Assembly (NCBI GenBank): GCA_963556195.1
Contig: OY744525.1
Span: forward strand, 50,839,148 to 50,903,147
Direction of reading: 5' to 3'
DNA: 64,000 nt
Origin: Sepiola atlantica
Lineage: Eukaryota > Mollusca > Cephalopoda > Sepiida > Sepiolidae
Shown here: positions 12,701 through 25,200 of the stretch, piece after piece
How the letters are laid out: each line of letters begins with the position of its first letter
How positions within the stretch are numbered: the first letter of the stretch is position 1
Position numbers and translations under genes: made by a program
The notes under the pieces: model-generated
What the model saw: only the letters and a program-made list of their open reading frames with translations
The model's database searches: none
Told to the model about the DNA's origin: nothing

Positions 12701-13286
12701 GAATTGATAAAGAAAAAGGTTGATTATTTTTTTCTCTTAACTCATATGTGACCTTAGAGTTTAAAACACTAATGTCTTTATCTTTGGCATTAGAAATAGA
12801 TTTTTGAAATCCTTTTTTTACACCTTCCTGAAATTCAAGATGTATTTCTTTCTCTGGAAATTCTGGTTTATTATCATTAACATCATTTATAATTATTTTT
12901 ATTTTAATAATCTTCAAGAATGTCTTTCCTTGTCGTACAGCGACATCCACCATTTGGAAACATTCTGTATTGTAGGTACAAAGTGATTCAGCATCCAATG
13001 TCTGTGAAGTGAAGAGTTTTCCTTTCTTTCGAGAGACATGGAACAATTGTGAAGTGCCGGCTATTTCTTGTAATAGTTGGTTGAAAGTGATGAGTCTTCT
13101 ATTTTCCAAAGAAATGTCATCCATGATATGAGAGTCTGAAGCAATGTCACCAAGGTAGGTACCTGGACTCTTTCCTTCATCTATACTGTATCTCAGATCT
13201 ACACCTTGGATCAAATGTATGACAGATGTGAAGAAATACATCAGCATCATCATCAACATGTTAACGCTGGTGTTATGTTTCACCAT
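9719..13286 (-). CDS. Protocadherin B, six EC repeats, three coding exons
   Basis: Exons 13286-10836, 10409-10262 and 10128-9719 encode 1002 residues, the same length as gene A. The acceptor of the large exon is at 13322, after TTTTTTTCAG. The ATG at 13286 opens a signal peptide nearly identical to that of A. EC1-EC3 are very close to A, with local changes such as VREELDREEKD in EC2 and KEENGKV in EC3; from EC4 on it is almost identical to every other copy. The transmembrane helix starts near residue 700. The terminal exon differs from that of A by a few residues (for example CESQQEQ, ending TEN). The leader exon ends at 16371, giving an intron 1 of about 3.05 kb. A and B are probably the most recent duplicates among the large exons, so their EC2-EC3 specificity may be similar; that is inference. 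Confidence 0.93.
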
Positions 13287-13860
13287 TTTTATTTGTATTT
13301 CTTTATTTGCTTTGTACTTTTCCTGAAAAAAAATACATTTTAGTTTAAGTATCATAACAGCATGCATATTAAATAAGTCATCAAAGTTCATATGAATTTA
13401 AATTTTACAAAATTAAATTTTTTTAGAATGTAATAAATTTATTTAGATTGGATTCAAAATCCTTTAATCGAAAATTAAAAAAAGATGAAAAGACTCAGCA
13501 ACCCTGTTGAAAACAGTCACAAGCATTTAGGATAAACGATTCTGAACATCAAAATGAATCTTTTAAAAATTGTATTGCTTCATTCACTTAATTAGCATGC
13601 ATGGATTTTTAAAGTATTTATATATATTGATATTTTTTTTTACTGAATGAAAATATGTTCTTGCCATTATCAATAAGATCAAAACTATTTGTTCATACAA
13701 AAAAAATTTATATAATGTGTGAAGTAAAGTCATAATTTCTCCTATTTCTTTTCCATAAACTAAAGTTACATATAGAATTCTGTTTTGTATGTGCTTTAGT
13801 AGCATATCGGTACATGCTTCCTGAAAAAAACAATTTTTTAAATTTCATACAAATTCACTG

Positions 13861-13864
<4 letters not shown>

Positions 13865-13912
<48 letters not shown>
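13865..13912. repeat. (AT)n microsatellite
   Basis: About 24 AT units. Confidence 0.95.
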
Positions 13913-13916
<4 letters not shown>

Positions 13917-14440
13917 TTTGCATTTTCATTTTCTCTTTGTTTAGTAATTTCAACGGGGTGTAGGAGTAACAGTAATAAGTCCTCATCCTTCGACTCAGAA
14001 TACCGTAAAAGACATACTCTAATCATAACCACTTTTTCGTATTACACCGCCTGTCAATTCAGTTGGTATTAATCACTATACCTATCAGCAATTATGTGGC
14101 TTATAAAAAAAGACTTTGCACTTTGTTTTCCAGATTACAAATAATACACAAATATACACAATCTTCTTTCCCATGACATTCTTAGAATATACATAACAAA
14201 ACGTCCCCTACACTTCTTTGTTTTAGATTCAAACTTAATACAAAATTACACACTGTTTTTTGCTTTCATTAATAACGCTTGCATTGTTAGGTTTTCTCTT
14301 TACTTAATGAAATAGGAAGAGTGTTTATTTATGGTAATAGCAGTTAATTGATTTGCGCTCATGCCTCTTGTGGTGATGCTGGCTAATTTAGACCAAATAA
14401 GGTCCAGGGTGAATACGAAGAGCAAAATGAACAAATCGCT

Positions 14441-14698
14441 ATGACTGCTTCCGTTATTGAGTTATTAGAACAACCTGTACAGAATGAAACGTCAGAAGAT
14501 GAAACAATGCAAGATCAAGCAGGTCAAAATGAGGATCAAAGTATGAAAGGGGACGATGCTGGTTACAGTTTATTGCAAGATAGATTGAGATCTCCCAGAG
14601 AAAGAAATAAGGGAAAGAGAGAAGAGCAAAGTAATATCGAAAATGAAACGATCATTAGAAGTATAGCTAGCAGTGAAAGTACACTAGCAACTGACTAG
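14441..14698 (+). other. Unrecognised acidic ORF of 85 codons
   Basis: The predicted peptide is rich in Glu, Gln and Asp (SEDETMQDQAGQNEDQSMKG) and then basic (RSPRERNKGKREEQ). The frame stays open upstream of the ATG through GEYEEQNEQIA, after a possible CAG acceptor at 14405-14407. I do not recognise a family. It runs against the direction of all neighbours inside intron 1 of gene B and may be a fragment of a transposon or a processed gene. Confidence 0.25.
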
Positions 14699-16370
14699 GT
14701 AAATGTACAACTTCACAACACCTTTTTCATGCCAGTTTGCATTAGAAAAAAGGCAGTTGTCATCGGTTAGCATGGAACAAGCGAGTAGTTCAGTTACTAT
14801 AGAAACATGAGCACCTGTGTCTTCGGCTTAAACGCTTTTTTCTTATGAATACTACTTAGACAAATTACATTATTTACAAAATACATCCAATCATAAAATA
14901 ATCTCCTCTTTCTAGTATTTGGTCATCTTTCTTATACATTTAATTTCTACTTATAATTTTTAATTTTTATTTATTTAAATCAACAGCGAGTTTTTGCACA
15001 AAAGATACGCTCACTCTTTCAATTAAACACTGATCTTCTTAAAAATGATACTGAGAAAAATGACTTAACTCATATTTCTATCAAATATTATGATCCTTCC
15101 AGTGTTTGTGTATAGACACTATTATTTAACTCCCCACCTATAAATTCCTCACCTTTACATAAATATGTTGTGCATAATGCTCTTTGTAGTTATGAAATAA
15201 TACTAAAGTTTAAAAGTTCATCATTATTTAGAATTTTAATACTTATCGATAGTTTAAAAAAATCAAGTAACAATACTTGTATTGGATTCAAGGGTGGGAG
15301 CATGTATTTCTTTGTTTCCTAAATTTTCCCGGGCAATCATGGGAGACAGGTCTCGCTAGTCTAGTTGGTAGTAAGAGAGTTGTTTGTGTATCCAGCTAAA
15401 AGTAAAAAATACTACACAAGACACAACCACAAAGCTGATATATTCTTTTTTGGTATTGCGTTAAGCAAAATATAGACACAATTTATTTAAATATCCATTC
15501 ATTGGCGGCCACCAGGAACAAAGTTAGTTTTTTTTTTGGGGGGGGGGGGGTCGACATTTCGAGAAATTTTTTATGTTATTCATTAATGATTTTTTTTCCA
15601 GTTTCCAGAGAAAGCGAAAAAGAGGGTGATAAAGAGGGGGGAGGGGGGATAAAGAGAGCGAGCGAGTGAGAGAGAGAAGTTTTGAAAGAAAGATGTTACA
15701 CACACTTTTTATCTCTTCTTTTTTGTTGTTGATGATACTCCCGGGTAATGCTGGGTGGCCATTCTTGTAGTAAATGAAGCTAAATTGAAATTAAATAAAT
15801 GCTTAACCCATTCCAATTTTTATCATTATGATGATTAGTTAACTTAAAAGACTTTAATATGAGTGAAAATCTATAAAGAAACCTCTCAATAATATCATGC
15901 TAATAAAAAGATCAAATTTGAAATAGAGGAAAATAACATTTAATTATTATAATCTATAACAAGACATTTTGGTTTCTAGACATGGTTGTGCTCTTAACAA
16001 AGCAAAATATCATGTGGTTCTCAAAGGAGTAAAAAAAAAACATGTAATTAAATTTAGAAAAAATTTCCTTCAAGTGTATTTTTTTAAATTTGCAATAGTT
16101 CTGATATAAACAAATTTTGAAAAAAGTTTAATATAATACTTTAATATGACATTTAATACGAACATAACAAATGCATGAGTCAGACATTTTGCATGTTATA
16201 CGGTGATTGTAAAATAGTGAATTGATTAAATTGTGAAAATATCAAAGTTGACTATTTTTTAAAAAAGCCTTAGTGTATTTGATTGTTGTTAATCTACCAC
16301 AAAACAAACATGAATAAACATAAAAGATAGAAATGAAAAAAAAATTATAAAATTTTTAATTTCAACTAAC

Positions 16371-16660
16371 CTGCAATGTTGTATTGATGAAGCACAAATG
16401 TATGAAGGGACAAGATGCAGATGTATCCTGGTGTACAGCTCTGCTGCTACTGCTGCTATTGTATGAACACAATGTTAGCCTCCTTTTGGGAACACACATG
16501 TATACATGTGCCTGTCACAAACAGTGTGTGTTTATGTGTGGATGCGGGAGAGTGTTCATATGAGAAAGAAAGAAAACCACAGTCCTATCAAGTCTGCCTT
16601 GTGCATCATGGCAGCTAGAGCCAACAATGACTCTAACAAAGCATTAAAATTATCAAGAGA
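16371..16660 (-). promoter_or_regulatory. Leader exon of gene B with upstream ORF
   Basis: Homologous to the block at 7117-7400, ending in CAG/GTTAGT at 16371. It carries a short upstream frame at 16609-16556 of 17 codons that starts MMHKADLIGLW. The TGACTC core is kept near 16630. It would join to the large-exon acceptor at 13322. Confidence 0.65.
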
Positions 16661-17140
16661 AAGGAAAGTATTTTATTGTTTCTATTTTACTTAGGGAACT
16701 GCCTGAATTAGTTAAAAATAATCATAAAAATTAGATTTTAGTGTCAAAACTGATAAGGGTTTTATGTGAAAATTGTTTTAAATTCTTTATAAAACCAGGC
16801 AGAATTTTATCAAAAAATCTTGTTTTTAACATATTTACTTAAGAAAGCTATACGAAATTTAAGATAAAAAACTAATTCAATTAAACATTTTTTTAGAAAT
16901 CAGGTAATTTTTATATTTAGATAAAAAGAAATTTGGACTTATTCAAAAATTCATGAAATAACCATTTTAACCTTGTTTTTCTTTATAGAAATATTTTTTA
17001 AGTCCATTACTCCCTATCTCATTTAATTTTATGAAATTTCTACATTATTTCTATTGTTTATATTTTTGTAATTGTGAAAGATTTTTAACTGAAAAATATA
17101 TATTTAAAAAGAATTTTATTGAATGTTTTATCTTACTTCA

Positions 17141-17210
<70 letters not shown>

Positions 17211-19200
17211 AGAGAGAGAGATCCGCTTAATCTTTAAGTTGCTTAGCCAAGTAATCACTAATTATAAATGGGAAGTTTCACTATAAATCACGAATGTTGT
17301 TTTTAAAAAAGAATCTTGAATATTTGTGTTGTGTCTATATACACAGATCCATTTTTAATATATGGATGTCAATATGTGACAAGAACAAAATTCAGAAATC
17401 TGGTTTTTCTTTCTTTTGTCTTCAAAGTTAGAAACCAAAAGAAATTATTTTGTTTTGTAGTTTATTTTACAGATTTATAAATTTGAAATCAATTTTTATT
17501 ATTGATTAATTTTCCTTAAATATCATTTCAGAAAAGTACATTTTCTTTTTATGACAAATTTTTTTTTTTAGAAAAGAATACTTTTCTGTTGACATATCTA
17601 TCAATATCGTTGAATCACTAACAAAAAAATGAATAATTAAATTTTATTTTAAAAGCTATTAAAGTTGAGTTAAAATTAAAAGATTTTTTAATTGAATTTT
17701 AAAACTTGTCATCGGTTTTTCAGGGATGTCCTTACCTTTATCACACTTATAATTTTTTATTTTACTCCTCGGAAAAATGAGGAGAAAAAAACTTGGAGAA
17801 AATTATTTTGATCTATTTGATGCTTACAAGAAATATACAAAATAACTCCATTCCTTAACTTCATCTGTCATATTTCTGCTGTTTTGTCTCAATTATTGTC
17901 ATCTCATCTCAGTAACTATGTTAATATTGAATTTTTTTAAATGCATATTGAAATAATTGTTTATTATTTTTAAATAAAACAAATATTACAAAAGTATTTG
18001 TTTAAAATGTATTAGTGTACTATAAACAAACTACTGTACAATTGAGTGAGTAGATAATATCTAAACTATAATACAAATTAATTGCAAAATAACTGACTGT
18101 ATGAAAGTTTAGTATTCACTTTGACTTTTACGATTACCTAATTGTCAAATATTTCATTACAGTTCAAGAACCATAAATCTTCTCAGAGGATGATGGAAAT
18201 AATTTAGCTTCATATAAAATTCAGAATGTGTGTATTTTTATGGTTAAATTAATATCTCTACATATATTTTTTATTAATATCTGTGCATGAATTTTTATTT
18301 TCAAAATATTTTTTTTTAAATTGCGATTTTTTTCCCAGAGAAAGAATGTAAAATAAGTTCTTCATTTTTCCTTTTTTTAATATTCTTGATTTTTATATAT
18401 ATTTTTTAATTTTTTTTTAATTTTTAAATTTTTTAAACTTACTTTTCACATGTAAAGAAGTAAAATATTAAAAGAAATGTCCTACTTGAATCTTTCTTAA
18501 AACAGATCTGTTTGTATCTTAATAAGTTTCTCCTTTAAAATGCAAATAATATAGTTGATAATCTCAATACATTATTTGATTTCTCTGAAAACTAAAAGTG
18601 AATTCTTATTTCTATAAAGCAATATCTCATGAAATATAAGTAATGGGAAAAATTTAAAGAAATGGTATATCTGCTTTTCTTTTTAGAATTATGCTAACTC
18701 ACCAATGGCTTTTAGTTACATAATATAAGAACTAACTGATTATAAATTTAAATGATTGAGTATTTCTATGATCTAAGATCAATAATATATTTTTTTAATC
18801 AAAAAATCCCATTTAAACTTTTTTTTAATCAAAAAAGAAAGGAGTTAAAAGAAATGTCCCACTTTGCTCTTTCTTAAGAAATACACTTGTATTTAAATAA
18901 TTGTCTGCTATGAAACTGCTTTTTATTCATAATTTCTTTCATCATGTTTAAACTCCTAAATTTATGTTTCATCATGAGAAAGTTAAATCTGAGATTTGGC
19001 TCTAACTCAATTTGATACTATTAAGATTTAAATAAATGCAAATGTGGTAATTCCAATACATTATTTTATTTCTGTGAAGAGTAGAAGTAAGTTCTTATTT
19101 CTATCATCTGTTATAGATAATAATTTTATAATCCTAAAATCCCATTTGAGGATTGTATATAAAATAGTGTTAAGAAATGGAATGTATGAAATAATTGATT
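16661..19200. other. Spacer between gene B leader and gene C stop
   Basis: AT-rich with a (TA)n run at 17144-17208. From about 17640 it aligns by eye with the 3' flanks of A, B and D. It includes, near 18030-18060, the uninterrupted counterpart of the site into which the U2-headed element at 36952-37300 inserted. No gene seen. Confidence 0.65.
17144..17208. repeat. (TA)n microsatellite
   Basis: About 32 TA units followed by a short GA run. Confidence 0.95.
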
Positions 19201-22200
19201 CTACTTTTCTGTTTGTATTGAATGCATTGATGTTGGAGTGTTTGGTGGAGAATCTTGCTGAAGGTTTTCTCTATTCTCAATGTTTTCTATCTCTTTTTCT
19301 TTGTCATCTTGTATAGTTTCTACTTCTTGTTGTGTTTGTTCTTGTTGAGGCTCACATGTAACATTGTCTGCATCAACATTGTGCAAATGTAGCTGCGTTT
19401 CAGACATGCATCTATCTGCTGCATTTTGTTTGATGGTAGCCCACTGCCTATAGTCAGAGTTCGGGTCAGCATCTGCTTTATACATCCGTCTTGGAACCGT
19501 CCTTGTATCCCCAGGAGACATGAATGTCTGTAATGAAGGTTTCATATCTGTATATTCCTCATGGATATTCTCTGATGAATGTGGTTCATAATAATCTGAT
19601 GTTTCAGATGCTGAAATAACCAAAATGAAACAAGTTCATGAAATCAATTTTCATATTAACATTTTAAAGTATATAATATTTACAGTGTAAAATTTACACT
19701 GTATATTTAATTGCTAAAAATGAAATCTTAAAACCTACCAGGTACATTTTGACAATGGTTAGCATATCTTTCAGCATAGGGATCTTCTTGGTCTGAGTGA
19801 GAAGAAGGTCCCATATCAGGATGACAGGTAGAAGCCATGTGGTTTCTCTCTTCGTGTCTCTTTCCACCACTTGCACCTCTGATTTCCTTTGAATAGAGCA
19901 AAGTATACAAATAGATATGAAATGAAATAAAATAAAAATATTTTACTTCAAATTTACCCTACGTATAAGATTTAAAAGACTTCTCAATCTCACAACAACA
20001 ATATTTTTGATGATACACTGTTACAGATCACTACAAAATTGATTCTAACTTTTTCTACAACAATTTAATCTGTTATTTTGCTATATAAACCAAAATTAAT
20101 GTTAAAATAAAAGCTTTAAAATTGTGATGGAAAAATGTGTTATATTTGAAAAAAGAAAAATGAACCAACATAGAAAAATCAGGTGGTAGGGGATGATAGC
20201 ATTGCCAGTTTTATCAATTTTTTTTGTTTTTATTGAGAAAATACGGCAAAAAGAGAGCTCATCTTTAAAAGAAATTGTATTTTAGAATTGAAACTCAGTT
20301 ATACATGGTTGGATTTTTTTTTTTTTAATGAAGAATAGCAATTTTTATAATTATAATTTCATTTGTGATTACAAGAGAGTAGTATCAATTAGGAATAGTT
20401 ATAACTTGAATATTGAACCTGATCACATTTTAAGAAAATGAACGTTTTTTACATTAGATGAATCTGTATGTTAGCGAATTCAAATCAGTTTTGAAACGAT
20501 ATTACTTAAATGACACCAGGTTAAAATAATAGAGGATAAAACATAAAGTCATGCAAGAACATAAAATATGGTTTTATTTTGATACATTTTCAATATTTCA
20601 TTCAGTTTCTTATATTAAATAACTTAATTAAAACATTTATAAAAACATATGATCACAATTTATTATTACTTTGCTGATATCATAAACAAAGGTTTTTCTT
20701 TTTTTTTTTTTCTTAAAATATCCAACCTTACACATTCCATTTCATCATGAAAAACATAAACATCAATCCTCCATATACAGACACTTTATAATAAAGTGAA
20801 GTGAGTTTCCCCTATTTCATTGACCATAATTGCTTTCTAACTAAAACCTGCATATCCAAGTCTGCTTCGGCAGCCATTTCAGAAAAATGTGTTCCTTTCA
20901 TTCGCTTTCAATAATTATTACAATTTTTTGGGCTTGACAACTTCTCCTAATATTGTCATCAAACAGGAAGTCGGGAGTATTTTCACTCTTCACGCTCAAA
21001 TCTACTACCATTGCCACCCACGTACACCAGGAAGTCTTCTTCATAGGATAGCTATTTCATTGTAGCATCGTTATTATTTAAATTTGCTATTGATTCTTAG
21101 TTACTCTACATTTTCAACATAAAAACTCTAACTACAATTTCTTTTCTTAGGGTGTAGTATTTATATTAAGAGAGTAGTGGGATACCCGAATTTGTATTTT
21201 CCAACACACAGCAGACTTCGGCGTGATTTACACAATGACTAATGAATATTCCCTATTTACTTGCCTTCTTCACAAGGGAAGAGTTAAGCACAGGGTCGGT
21301 TTTTAGTGTGGGAAAAATGTAACTCTTCAAAAAGGAGCATTCTGGATTAGGACAAAAATGAAAATTGTCTCAGTCTAAAAGGATTTCTCCTTCACTGACC
21401 AATGACAGAACAGATGAAGTGTAGTATTAGAACAGATACTACACTTTGAAATATTTATATGCAAAAAAATATGAAAATGTACATTTAAAACGAATTAGGC
21501 ACAAGGCCATCAAAAGTGTGGGATATGGGTGTCGTTGATCATCCTTGATCTAAAGTGATAACAATGTCTATCCTACTCTTAACTAGAATCATCCCAGTCA
21601 CCACAATACCACATTTACACTAGTTAAGATAATCCCAAATTAAACAAGCAAGTCATTCTCTAAATGGGGGTGGGATATAAGTAGGAGTGAAAAGAAAACG
21701 GGGGATGGAGTTGGAAAATGAGTCATGTACTTCCAAGATAAATACAATTTGGGGAGGCCGAGGACAAAAAATTGAAAGTAAGAAGTAGGCATCTTGGAGG
21801 ATTTCTACTGAGTGGGGGCTAACTCATTCACTCAGCTAGCTAATAGGCTAAACTTACCCATAGGGCTGGGATCTGACAGGACCAGGAAACGCGTGCACCA
21901 TGCTCAAGCAGGGAACACGTACTCATACTTGACTCCTTTTCGTATACACAAGCTCACTACTTATATCCACCTTTTTTCAAAAACCGAAGAATGTAATCTT
22001 TTTCTATCATATCTGATCTTGACCTGATCTGCAAAAGATTCAACCCCTTGGTCTTCTCTCAAATGCGACGTCCACACCGTCATTCGCGCTACGGCCAGGA
22101 TCGCAAGAAACACCATTTGTCTCCATCGCGCCGGCCCGATGTTGTCAGTTACATATAAGTTTAGTGGCAAAGGTTGCTCAGGATCGATATGAACTGTCAC

Positions 22201-25200
22201 CCCGTTGACATACCTCCAAAACCGCCGGAGTTTGCGATATTCGAAAAAAGCATGCTGAGGCGTTTTCTGTTTTCAAGCACGTTGCAGCTGGAACTCTCGG
22301 GCGAGTCCTCCATTCCAGAACTGTGATGTGTGGCATTGAGAGATAACGCATTTCAGGCCAATCGCCAGGTCAGAGAGAGTTGTTGAAATGACTCGTACCT
22401 GGCATCGAACTCCATTCAGAGCGGATACTCTCCTCAGACTACCCAATAAACGGATCATCAGCAGCCGCCCTCTGGAATTCCTTCCTAGAAGACCAAGAAC
22501 GCGGCACGGCACTCTCTAAAGAACTGCGATTCGGCCTATGATGGCCCTCAACCGAATAATCAAGGATGAGGTCAGAAAAGGTGCTATCGACCATGGGGGT
22601 TACACGCAGATTCCTCTGTCAAAATTCGACTCAGCAATGCCAGTTTCTCAGCGTGTCTATGACACGTCAAGTCGGGCATCCTCAAGCCTCCCTCACACGG
22701 ACGTTGAATACAGACCTGTCTGCGAACCCAGTCCCTCCCCTGTCCCAGAGAAGTGAGAACAGAAAGCGCCGGAGGAACTTTAGGTGGTTCGTAGGCAGGG
22801 AAAGTACAGTCAGTCGATAAATGATTAGAGGTAAGACAAAAGTGATTCACGCCTCAGCTCTACCCTTTAAGGAGAGTTACCATTAAAGCCAAGTGTTAAC
22901 TGACGCTTCGACCTTTGACTATACCTCCAACTAATTTCTCTCACGCTGGAGGCCGGGTCCGAACCTAATACCAAGGATTTGAACTAGGCCATCTGTCTAG
23001 CAGAAGCCGGAAGGGTGGTTTCACCGCTCTAGGCACCCAACCGCAGGCCAATTGACTTGCTGCAATTGACTTTGGCCCCTGTTATAGTTTCGTAACATGT
23101 GAGTGCCTCTGCCACCATCTCAATGTCTCAGAAGCATGACACAAAGACGGTGATCTCATACGTGAACACGGAAACCATGGCTGGTGCCTCGCCAAGCAAA
23201 GCGATTTCACGTAGGACCAAACTTGCCTACCCGCTTCAACGCAAGAATGTAGAGCAGGGGTGACAGCGGACAGCCCTGACGCACTGACCGGGAGATAGCG
23301 AAAGATTGCAAATGCTTTTTGTTTACCTGCACCACTGCTGTTGGCAAACGATACAGAACGAAGATCCATTTGCGGAAGTCCAGTTTAAAACTGTTGATCT
23401 CTAAAACAGACGCCAAGAAGCGATGGTCCACCGATCAAAAGCTTTAAACTGATCCAAGTGTTGTCTTCTATCATCTCTAAGATCTTACGAATCAGATGCA
23501 AGTTATTCTGAATCGATCTTCCTTTTACAGTGTAGTTCTGCTTGAGTTTGATCAACTCTTCGATAACCCTCTGCAATCGGTTCGATAATATCTTTGCCGA
23601 AATCTTTAACTCTGTTTTTAGCAGAGTTATGGGCTTGTAATCGTTTAATTCCTCCCCACCATGCCTGTCCCGTTTCTTCAGCAATGTGATCACTCCCTTG
23701 GTGACCTGAGATAAAAATCTGTCAAACCAATGGTTGAACACATTCGTCAGAATTTGTATAAACATGTGTGACAGCCTCAAATACAATTTGTAGGGCAGAC
23801 CATCAAGTCCCGGCGATTTGTTGCAGTCGACCTGCTCTAACGCAGCCAAGATCTTGTGCTCCGTAACCGTGCCCTCGAAACCAACTGCTCTAGCTGCGGC
23901 GAGAGTCAGCCAAATAGTTGCCAAACTCCTGGAACGGGAGTTTGGTGAAGTGCTCCTCAAAATGCTTTTGAAATCCCTCGCAGATCTCCTGTGTCCATTC
24001 CAAGATACATCCATACGAGTTCTTGACTTTTCGAATCTTGTGTCATAGGTTCTGCTTAGCTAGTTCTATGCTTACAGTAACCTATTCCAGCCACCGCCCG
24101 AGTTAGTTTCTCTTCTAAATTCTTCTTCACCTTGGCCTTAATACTACACTTTGATCTTGGATAAATGGCCGTTTTTTTTTGTTTTACATATTATTTCATA
24201 TATTTTACATCATAACAGAATCAGCTTCTAGAACAACACCAGTCATATTTGATGACAAATTTTGCTTTTTGAAGGTTTAAACTCTTACATAGCAATTTTT
24301 AATCAAAAGTAAACAACATCTTACATTCTGAGAATAACGGTTTACAAGCGATGTTCCCTGTTGTCCCGTCCACCTACTGATTAGTTCTTTATGTTGTCAT
24401 GGTGACAAAAAGTATTGTGGTTGCTTAGTCGCAGCTAAAGTTGAGACCCTGAAAATGTTGGTTTTGTCACCGTAGAAACTGTTGGCTGTGTTTTGACTGT
24501 CTGTTTCTTTAAAATCCTTACCCTTGAGTGGCTTTTGGCCTTGATAAGTGATGACACATTAGTTTTAAAAAAGGATTGTTGTGTGTGTGTTTGAGGAGAG
24601 GGGGGGGGTAACAAATATTCAGAAACGTTTTTATAACAATTGTAAAGAACTTGAAACTTGACGATAAAAATAAAAACAAAATCATTTAGAGTGGGAATCG
24701 GTGTCGCAAATAAATTTAACTTAAAGTGATCACCCTTTAAGGCACCTAGTCGGTAATGATCACCCACTTACAGACTTCCAAATTTTAAGTCCCTAAAAAG
24801 ATGGAAACAAAGTGTGCAAGATGAGTGAAACAGAAGTAAATTTCACAGTAATATTGCATAATTATTTATTTATAACAATTTTTTACGTATATTTTCAGCA
24901 GAAACAAAAATCACCTAAAATAATTAGAATCTTATATTTTTCTATTTGGGTGAATTGGCATAAGATGCGGATCTACAATAATACCCTTATTTCTTTTCCA
25001 TGCAACGCCCATGAACCAGTTCTGCTAATTACTAATAAATTAATATTTTTAATGACAATGCCAGTGACTCTATCTTTACTATGTTTATGTTTCATCTTTT
25101 TTTGATTATTTGATTAAATCATTTCAATTAAATTGTTTTAGATGAAAAATTGTATAAAAATGAACCAAACAATTGTCTACAACCGAAAAAACAAGAAAAT

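Larger units (their letters stand above)
13323..16370 (-). other. Intron 1 of gene B
   Basis: Contains an (AT)n run at 13865-13912, an unassigned acidic plus-strand frame at 14441-14698, a G-tract at about 15535-15550, and from 15850 on sequence paralogous to introns 1 of A and C. The segment 13480-13700 is paralogous to 29640-29860 in intron 1 of C, so the two introns share an origin. Confidence 0.6.
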
